From an uncultured Muribaculaceae bacterium (GTDB taxonomy: Bacteria; Bacteroidota; Bacteroidia; Bacteroidales; Muribaculaceae): 10,921 bases of DNA. Below, in pieces: positions 5,596 through 10,921 of the stretch (the stretch's first letter is position 1; each line of letters begins with the position of its first letter). The position numbers and the translations under genes were made by a program. The notes under the pieces were generated by a model, which worked only from the letters and a program-made list of their open reading frames with translations, was not told the DNA's origin and did no database searches. The stretch is from contig CAJUBM010000100.1 in NCBI GenBank assembly GCA_910584735.1, positions 1 to 10,921 of the forward strand. The letters are read 5' to 3'.

Positions 5596-6009
5596 CTCTC
5601 CTTGATATGTATATCCGCATCGAGGGAGAGCGGAGTGCTGCCGTATGCGTGGAAAAATCCGCAAGCGGAACTTCCACTCACACGGCAGCGATTTTACCGC
5701 GCATCGGGGTCGCTCCGTGGGGGCGTTCTGCATATTCCGCGAGGGCGAGAGGGAGTAGAGCGGAAACAAGCGACAGCGCGGTGGGGGGTGTGCAAAGCCA
5801 CTACGGGGGCAAGCCCCCGTAACCCCCAACTCCCTCATTCTTCGGTCGTTCCATCTCGCAACCCGCTACAAATCGCAAGATTTTGTAGAACGGGACCCGC
5901 GCGAGATGGCAAATTTGCCTGCAAGTCAAATTTTTAAGTCCTGATTTCAATGGGACCCGACGGCAGTGTGCCGCCCATCGAAATCAGTGCCGGTTCTTTC
6001 CTTCCCGGC
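5596..6009. repeat. Dense series of nested inverted repeats before the tape measure gene
   Basis: In order: CTCTCCTTGAT/ATCGAGGGAGAG (5596-5630, one bulge); GCTGCCGT/ACGGCAGC enclosing GTGGAA/TTCCAC enclosing TCCGC/GCGGA (5637-5689); TTCCGC/GCGGAA (5735-5765); TACGGGGGC/GCCCCCGTA with an AA loop (5802-5821); CCATCTCGC/GCGAGATGG enclosing CCCG/CGGG and CTACAAA/TTTGTAG (5851-5909); the palindrome GGCAAATTTGCC (5908-5919); CTGATTTC/GAAATCAG enclosing ATGGG/CCCAT and CGGCA/TGCCG (5941-5987); and GCCGG/CCGGC (5989-6009). GGGACCCG occurs twice (5892-5899, 5952-5959). These could be RNA structures or a DNA origin. Confidence 0.75.
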
Positions 6010-6151
6010 GCCCTCCCGTCGAGGCGGTTCCTCCTACGACAATACCCCCGTCGGCCCTGTATCCTGCCCGACACCAACCCTTTCCGTCTTTTCGCGGGCT
6101 TCAAGCCGTGCCGAATTTTGCAGGGAATACCTACAACATTCGGATTATCCT

Positions 6152-9100
6152 ATGGCAAATTATACCAGTACCGCCAATGTCGTTCTCTCCGTCAACGGCA
6201 GACAGGCTCAGAAGATGCTCGCACAGCTCGAAAAAGACGCCCGCCGTCTGGAGAAACAGATTGCGAAAGCCGCCGTCGCCGGAGACAAGGCCACGATGAA
6301 GAAACTTCAGCGTGAGCTGAAATCCACACAGCGTATGATGGAACAGCTCAAAGGCTCGTCGGCTTCGGTCGACGGCACCCTGCGCCGTCTTGACAAGGCT
6401 ACGCCGAAAGAGTTGAACAAAGCCCTTAAACTGCTCCAACAGCAACTTAACGGTATTCAGCGCGGCAGTGCCGCGTGGGACGCTCAGATTGCCAAAATCC
6501 GTGCGGTCAAGGCAGAACTGCAAAAGGTTAACGCCACTCTCGCCACGCAGAAATCGCTGTGGTCGAGAATGAACACGTGGCTCAACAATGCGCAAACCGC
6601 GATTATGGCTGTCGTTGCCGCCGTTACGGGGCTGATTATGGCGGGGCGCAAGGCGGTGCAGTCATACGCCGACATGGAGGAAACGATGGCGAACACCGTC
6701 AAGTACACCCGTATGACAGCCGCCGAGGTTGAAGAACTCAACGAGATCTTCAAGGGCATGGACACTCGTCTTGCCCGCGAGCAGCTTAACCTTCTCGCCC
6801 AGGAGGGCGGTCGACTCGGCTACAATACCGTGGCCTCGGTCAAGGAGTATGTGGAAGCGGCCTCGATTATCAACGTGGCTCTCGTAGACCTCGGAGAGGG
6901 CGCCACGCAGACAATCGCCAAACTTTCCAATATCTTCGGCATGGAGCAGATGTATGGCGTGCGCGATGCCATGCTCAAAATCGGCTCCACGGTCAACCAT
7001 CTATCGCAGAACTGCACCGCCGCCAAGCCGTTCATCGTGGAGTTCGCTCAACGAATGGCCGGCATAGGCTCGACAGCGAAAATGACTATTCCCGAAATCA
7101 TGGCTTTTGCCGCCACTCTCGACGCTCACGGTCAGAAGGTGGAGATGTCGGCAACCGCCTTGCAGCGTACCATCATGGAGTTGTTCAAGAAACCCGCCGA
7201 GATGGCTAAAAAGGTAGGTCTTGAAACAAACAGCTTCATCGAGACTCTTAATAAAAGCACCACGCAGGGCGTGATGATGTTCCTCGAAGCTCTCGGCAGA
7301 CTGGGCGAGGACAAGGCGCTCGCCGTGCTGTCGCCCTTGTTCCAGGATCTCGGACTGGACGGCGCCCGTGTCTCGTCGGTACTTTCCAACCTTTCCTCCC
7401 ACCTCGACTTCCTCAGATGGCAGCTCGGCGAGGCCAACGAAGCCTTCCGCGAGGGTACTTCGGCTTCAAACGAATACGCCATCTTCAACAATACGGTGCA
7501 AGCCTCTATCGACAAGGCGCGTAAGCGTGTCAGCGAGCTTGCTATCGACCTCGGCGAAAAGCTGTATCCGCTGATGAAGCATATCTACACTTCATCGTCG
7601 GCTTTCCTCCGTGTGCTGAATGTTCTTGTATCTTTCATCATCGAGCATCGCAAGGCCATCGCCAATGTCGTTACCGTCATAGCCGCATATTACAGCTGGC
7701 TTCTTCTTGTCAAGACCGCGATTGTGGCGTGGCACGCCGTTCTCGGTGTCGGCAAAGCCGTTTTGACAGCTTACCGTACCTCGGTAATCCTGGGGCGTAT
7801 CGCCGTTATCGCTTTTACGCAGGGCGTGGGCGCGGCCACTCATGCCATGCGGCTTCTCAATACGGTTGTAAAGGCCAATCCCTTCGGGCTTATCCTCTCC
7901 GTGATTGCCGCCGTCGTTCTCGCGGTCAAGGCGTTGTGCGACCGCACTTCGGAGTACACCAAGAAGATGCGGGAGGCTCGGAACACGGCGGCAAGTTTTT
8001 CGGAGGAATTGAACAAGGAGATGCGCAACATCGACTCCCTTATCGGAAAACTCGAAGCCGCAAAGAAAGGCACAAAGGAGTACAAGAACGTCAAGGACGA
8101 AATCATCAAGCAGTACGGCAAGTATCTCAAAGGCCTTATCAACGAGCGCGGAGAGATTACGAACCTTACCGCCGCTTACAACCGGCTCGCGGCGGCTGCC
8201 CGCATCGCGGCTAAGGAGCGGTCTATTCAGACGGCCCGCGAGACCGCCGACGAGACGCACCGCGACGCTTTCAAGGAACAGGCGAAGAAGCTGCAGCAGT
8301 CGCTTATCGACGAGGGTATCGCCCTGCGCGATGCCGTGCGCATCACAAATTCGGTAGTGTTCCAGTTGGAAACCACCGGCACGCTTTCCGCCGACATCGT
8401 GAGCGAGCTTCAGGCCATAAAGGGCAATCTCTGGGACTCTAAGGGTATGACCGACCACCCGGTCAACATAGTTAACGAGATGATAGGACAGCAGACGGAG
8501 TACAATGAAACGATGTCGGCAATCAATCAGATCGAACGCGAGAACAATGCGCTTGCAAAATATACCCGACAGGACCTCGAACGGCTTATCGCCGACATCG
8601 AGCCGAAAGTAAACGCCAATCAGGGAGGGCGCGTGATTATCGGCATCGACGGGCCGCAGCCGGAGGTCAGAAACTTATCCGCTTCGGAACTGCGCGACTT
8701 CCTCGCCGAGGCCCGCGCCCGTCTGTCGGTGCTTGAAACGCCGACCGCCGACCCGGTAAGCGGCAATCCCGACTTCTCCCTCGATGATTTTACTCCGTAT
8801 GAATCGGAGAAAGAGCGCAAGAAGCGCGAGAGGGAGGAAGCCGCTGCCGCCCGCCGTGCTGAAATCAAGGCCCGAAAGGACTTCAAGGCCGCTCTCGACG
8901 GTGCCAAAGGAACGTGGGAGGGCGACACGGCGCAGAATGTCAGCGACTATTCTGCCGGGTTGAAGTCCTGGACCGACTTCCTTCTCCGCAAGCACGAGAT
9001 TGAACTGAAATATTACACCGACCGCGAGGCGGTGTATCAGCGGTTCAATCTCACCGAGGACGAGGATTATCAGGAGCTTTTGAAGAAGAAAGCGGATTAT

Positions 9101-10672
9101 GAAGCCGACTGGCTCAAAAAGAACGCCGCCCTGAAAGTCGGGGAAGCCAGACGTATGCAACAGGCGGAAGAAACTCAGGCCGAGATGGACTTCCACACTC
9201 CGGGCAATGCGCTCTACGGCAAGGAGGAAGCCTTGCAGCAGAAACTTTTTGAGATAAGGCTGAAATATCTCCGGCAGATGCAAGCCGCCTACAATCAGGC
9301 TTCCGAGGAATGGCACAACTATCAGGTACAGATTGAACAGGCAGAGGGCGCGGAGCAGCTTCGCCGTCAGAAACTGCTTGCGCAGCGTGTGGCCGAGTGG
9401 AAGAAACAGTATGAATACCGCGAGGCCGGGCAACGCTACGACCTCGAAATGGAATTGCTCGCCGACGCTTACGACAGGGGGCTGATAACCTACCGTGAGT
9501 TCCTGGAGGCGCAGCGCGACATGAAGAAGAAGTATGCCGACGAGTATATGCCTCAGTCCGCCAAACCGCAGTCCGGATCGGCGGAGTCCGAGGCGAGAGC
9601 CTTGAAGCGCGACCTTGAAATCGTCAGGTCGCTCTACGACCAGGGGCTTATCTCCAAGAAGCAGTACGAACAGGCTAAGGAGCGCATCGAGCGCACATAC
9701 AACAAGAAGTCGCTCGATGCCGTGCGCAGGTTCGGCTCGACGCAGACAAATCAGCTTCTCGACATTTACGAGGCGTGGCAGAACTTCTTCAACGCCACGG
9801 AGGAAGACGGCGGCAACTGGGCTACACGCCTCGCCGCCCTCGCTTCGTCGGTGTTCGCTGTGATGAACGCAGGTATGCAGCAGGCTTCGGAATATATGCA
9901 AGCCTGTGCCGACATCGAAGTGGCGAAAGCCGAAAAGAAGTATGATCGCGAAATCGAGCTTGCCGAGGGCAATTCCTACAAGGTCAAGAAAGCGGAGAAG
10001 CAGAAAGACCGTGAAATTGCCAAAATCAAGTCGGACGCTGCAAAGAAGCAGTTTGCGATGCAGGTTATTCAGGCTGTGGCGCAGACGGCAACCAACGCTC
10101 TCAACGCCTACGGCTCTGCGGCGCAGGTGCCGGTTATCGGCTACATACTTGCCCCAATCGCGGCGGCTATGGCCGTGGCCGCAGGTGCAATCCAGATTGC
10201 GACCATAAAGAAGCAGCAACAGGCTTCGGAGGCGCAGGGATATATGTCGGGAGGCTTTACCCCGGAGGGAAAGCCCGACGAGGTGGCCGGTGTCGTTCAC
10301 AAAGGGGAATGGGTTGCTTCGCAACGCCTTGTCAATAATCCCCGAACCCGCCCGTTGTTGGAGGCTCTGGACTATGCGCAGCGAACCAACTCTATCGGCT
10401 CCATAACTGCTGCCGATGTGTCGCGCACGATTACAGCTCCCGCTGTCATGGCGGCACAGCCCTATACGCCTCAAACCGTCGTGAACAACACCTACAACGC
10501 CGCGCCCTCTGCCGACAACTCCGAACTGGCTTCGTCAATACGGAGGCTTAATGAACGCCTCGACGAGCCTTTTGTTACAGTCAACACTGTGGCCGGGGAT
10601 TACGGAATACAAAAGGCCCAGGACGAATACGACCGGCTTATGAAGAACAAATCGCCTAAATCAAAGAAATAA
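6152..10672 (+). CDS. Phage tail tape measure protein
   Basis: The tape measure runs inside the tail tube, sets tail length during assembly and helps DNA entry at infection. The ATG at 6152 (MANYTSTANVVLSVNGRQAQ) gives 1,506 residues. The frame stays open back to 5966, but that stretch overlaps the hairpin block and reads as low-complexity sequence. Residues about 1-165 are helical and coiled-coil (LEKDARRLEKQIAKAA). Residues about 165-480 resemble the TP901/PhageMin_Tail core. Residues about 485-596 carry several hydrophobic segments likely to insert in membrane. Charged coiled coils follow (around 890-1060: KERKKREREEAAAARRAEIK). Two similar motifs, AYDRGLI (1106-1112) and LYDQGLI (1161-1167), lie 55 residues apart. 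A second hydrophobic Ala-rich stretch follows near 1310-1350. The end has the Gly-rich GGFTPEGKPDEVAGVVHKGEW (from 1367) typical of tape measure C termini. Its stop overlaps the next start by one base. Confidence 0.93.
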   Translation: MANYTSTANVVLSVNGRQAQKMLAQLEKDARRLEKQIAKAAVAGDKATMKKLQRELKSTQRMMEQLKGSSASVDGTLRRLDKATPKELNKALKLLQQQLNGIQRGSAAWDAQIAKIRAVKAELQKVNATLATQKSLWSRMNTWLNNAQTAIMAVVAAVTGLIMAGRKAVQSYADMEETMANTVKYTRMTAAEVEELNEIFKGMDTRLAREQLNLLAQEGGRLGYNTVASVKEYVEAASIINVALVDLGEGATQTIAKLSNIFGMEQMYGVRDAMLKIGSTVNHLSQNCTAAKPFIVEFAQRMAGIGSTAKMTIPEIMAFAATLDAHGQKVEMSATALQRTIMELFKKPAEMAKKVGLETNSFIETLNKSTTQGVMMFLEALGRLGEDKALAVLSPLFQDLGLDGARVSSVLSNLSSHLDFLRWQLGEANEAFREGTSASNEYAIFNNTVQASIDKARKRVSELAIDLGEKLYPLMKHIYTSSSAFLRVLNVLVSFIIEHRKAIANVVTVIAAYYSWLLLVKTAIVAWHAVLGVGKAVLTAYRTSVILGRIAVIAFTQGVGAATHAMRLLNTVVKANPFGLILSVIAAVVLAVKALCDRTSEYTKKMREARNTAASFSEELNKEMRNIDSLIGKLEAAKKGTKEYKNVKDEIIKQYGKYLKGLINERGEITNLTAAYNRLAAAARIAAKERSIQTARETADETHRDAFKEQAKKLQQSLIDEGIALRDAVRITNSVVFQLETTGTLSADIVSELQAIKGNLWDSKGMTDHPVNIVNEMIGQQTEYNETMSAINQIERENNALAKYTRQDLERLIADIEPKVNANQGGRVIIGIDGPQPEVRNLSASELRDFLAEARARLSVLETPTADPVSGNPDFSLDDFTPYESEKERKKREREEAAAARRAEIKARKDFKAALDGAKGTWEGDTAQNVSDYSAGLKSWTDFLLRKHEIELKYYTDREAVYQRFNLTEDEDYQELLKKKADYEADWLKKNAALKVGEARRMQQAEETQAEMDFHTPGNALYGKEEALQQKLFEIRLKYLRQMQAAYNQASEEWHNYQVQIEQAEGAEQLRRQKLLAQRVAEWKKQYEYREAGQRYDLEMELLADAYDRGLITYREFLEAQRDMKKKYADEYMPQSAKPQSGSAESEARALKRDLEIVRSLYDQGLISKKQYEQAKERIERTYNKKSLDAVRRFGSTQTNQLLDIYEAWQNFFNATEEDGGNWATRLAALASSVFAVMNAGMQQASEYMQACADIEVAKAEKKYDREIELAEGNSYKVKKAEKQKDREIAKIKSDAAKKQFAMQVIQAVAQTATNALNAYGSAAQVPVIGYILAPIAAAMAVAAGAIQIATIKKQQQASEAQGYMSGGFTPEGKPDEVAGVVHKGEWVASQRLVNNPRTRPLLEALDYAQRTNSIGSITAADVSRTITAPAVMAAQPYTPQTVVNNTYNAAPSADNSELASSIRRLNERLDEPFVTVNTVAGDYGIQKAQDEYDRLMKNKSPKSKK

Positions 10673-10921
10673 TGCACATCTACGTCAACAACAGACTGGC
10701 CGCCCTCAAAAAGGGTACTTCGTTCGAGTATGTATCCGAGAACCGCCTTTTTTCGGGCAGCGACGGTTATACGCTCTCCATCATCTTTCCTCTGCGCGGG
10801 TGCCCGGAAAACTTAGCGATATTCGGGCATATAAACCGTGCTGATGTCGCCGCGCAGAGGGTTGTCTTCGACTGCGAGATACGCGACAAGGCTTTCTGCA
10901 AATTCGGCTCAATCACTATCA
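10672..10921 (+). CDS. Tail protein following the tape measure, N-terminal part (partial at right edge)
   Basis: The ATG at 10672 overlaps the tape measure stop as TAATG, and 83 codons are open to the right edge. The visible protein begins MHIYVNNRLAALKKGTSFEY. It continues with a beta-strand-rich segment (YTLSIIFPLRGCPENLAIFGHI, residues about 36-57) without signal peptide or membrane span. The gene directly after a tape measure usually encodes a distal tail or baseplate-hub protein. I recall the motif 'FSGSDgYTLsi.FPLrGCpeN' from Bacteroidales phage proteins of uncertain function. The coding call is firm; the role is inferred from position. Confidence 0.75.
   Translation, partial: MHIYVNNRLAALKKGTSFEYVSENRLFSGSDGYTLSIIFPLRGCPENLAIFGHINRADVAAQRVVFDCEIRDKAFCKFGSITI

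Larger units (their letters stand above)
4292..6151. ncRNA. Gene-free 1.86-kb region, candidate large structured non-coding RNA
   Basis: No open frame here looks like a protein. The possible products are Arg-, Pro-, Ser- and Cys-rich, low in complexity and open in several frames at once, as expected for GC-rich non-coding DNA. The + strand is rich in C and T in 4300-5590, with many CTCCG and CCTCCGCT words. The region holds two ~350-bp direct repeats (4387-4738, 4898-5248), matched hairpins inside them, a three-way junction (5404-5498) and a dense block of nested hairpins (5596-6009). Other stems include GTCGCC/GGCGAC at 4783-4806. It stands between a terminator and the tape measure gene. The direction of any transcript is unknown; rightward is likely from the neighbours, but I see no convincing promoter. 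Alternatives are an origin of transfer or replication, or the remnant of an integrated element. I recognise no known RNA family. Confidence 0.5.

Noticed and set aside
5637..5689. GCCGTATGCG resembling domain V of a group II intron
   Set aside because: The hairpin is about 53 bases, with two internal loops and no GNRA-capped 34-base form. No intron-encoded reverse transcriptase or clear boundary motif is present.
4372..5937. Several open frames of 70-115 codons on both strands of the gene-free region
   Set aside because: They overlap each other in different frames, have low-complexity Arg/Pro/Ser/Cys-rich products, and run through hairpin arms. None resembles a known protein.
5966..6151. N-terminal extension of the tape measure frame by 62 codons
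   Set aside because: The extension overlaps the inverted repeats and has no tape measure character. MANYTSTANVVLSVNGRQAQ at 6152 is a typical start of the family.
8675..10474. 599-codon open frame on the minus strand
   Set aside because: It lies wholly antisense to the tape measure gene, and its Arg/Leu/His-rich product is what the complement of an Ala/Glu/Lys-rich coiled-coil gene gives.

Overview
This window is part of the late (virion and lysis) region of a tailed phage or prophage of a Bacteroidales bacterium. The evidence is the gene content (a 1,506-residue tape measure protein, an HK97 gp10-like protein, an amidase endolysin with membrane and lipoprotein partners), the mostly rightward and tightly overlapping genes, start codons without clear Shine-Dalgarno sequences, and two copies of the Bacteroidota promoter box TAnnTTTG. 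The exact genus and phage family cannot be read from the sequence.

Layout. 3-482: C-terminal part of a tail or head completion-type protein, overlapping by one base an HK97 gp10-like protein (482-988) that carries an in-frame 75-bp palindromic insertion. 1002-1502: an AT-rich gene on the opposite strand with its own promoter, a likely accessory 'moron' that loosely resembles immunity proteins. 1635-2645: a fibre-like structural protein behind its own promoter. 2646-2918: a gene-free stretch holding three GATAGC...GCTATC hairpins of the same design and two 30-bp direct repeats. 2919-4214: a compact lysis cassette (holin-like membrane protein, amidase, and a lipoprotein with a C-terminal membrane anchor that fits a unimolecular spanin), closed by an intrinsic terminator. 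4292-6151: about 1.86 kb with no believable gene. 6152-10672: tape measure protein. 10672 to the right edge: start of the next tail gene.

The most unusual part is 4292-6151. It contains two diverged direct copies of a ~350-bp unit in which hairpins occur at matching positions but with different stem sequences. It also contains a clean three-way junction (5404-5498) and a dense series of nested inverted repeats (5596-6009). This is what a large structured non-coding RNA would look like, although a DNA-level function such as an origin of transfer or replication is also possible. No known RNA family was recognised by eye.

Together the protein genes would build the tail (completion proteins, fibre-like protein, tape measure, distal tail protein) and lyse the cell by holin, amidase and spanin. 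The accessory gene and the structured elements sit between these modules.
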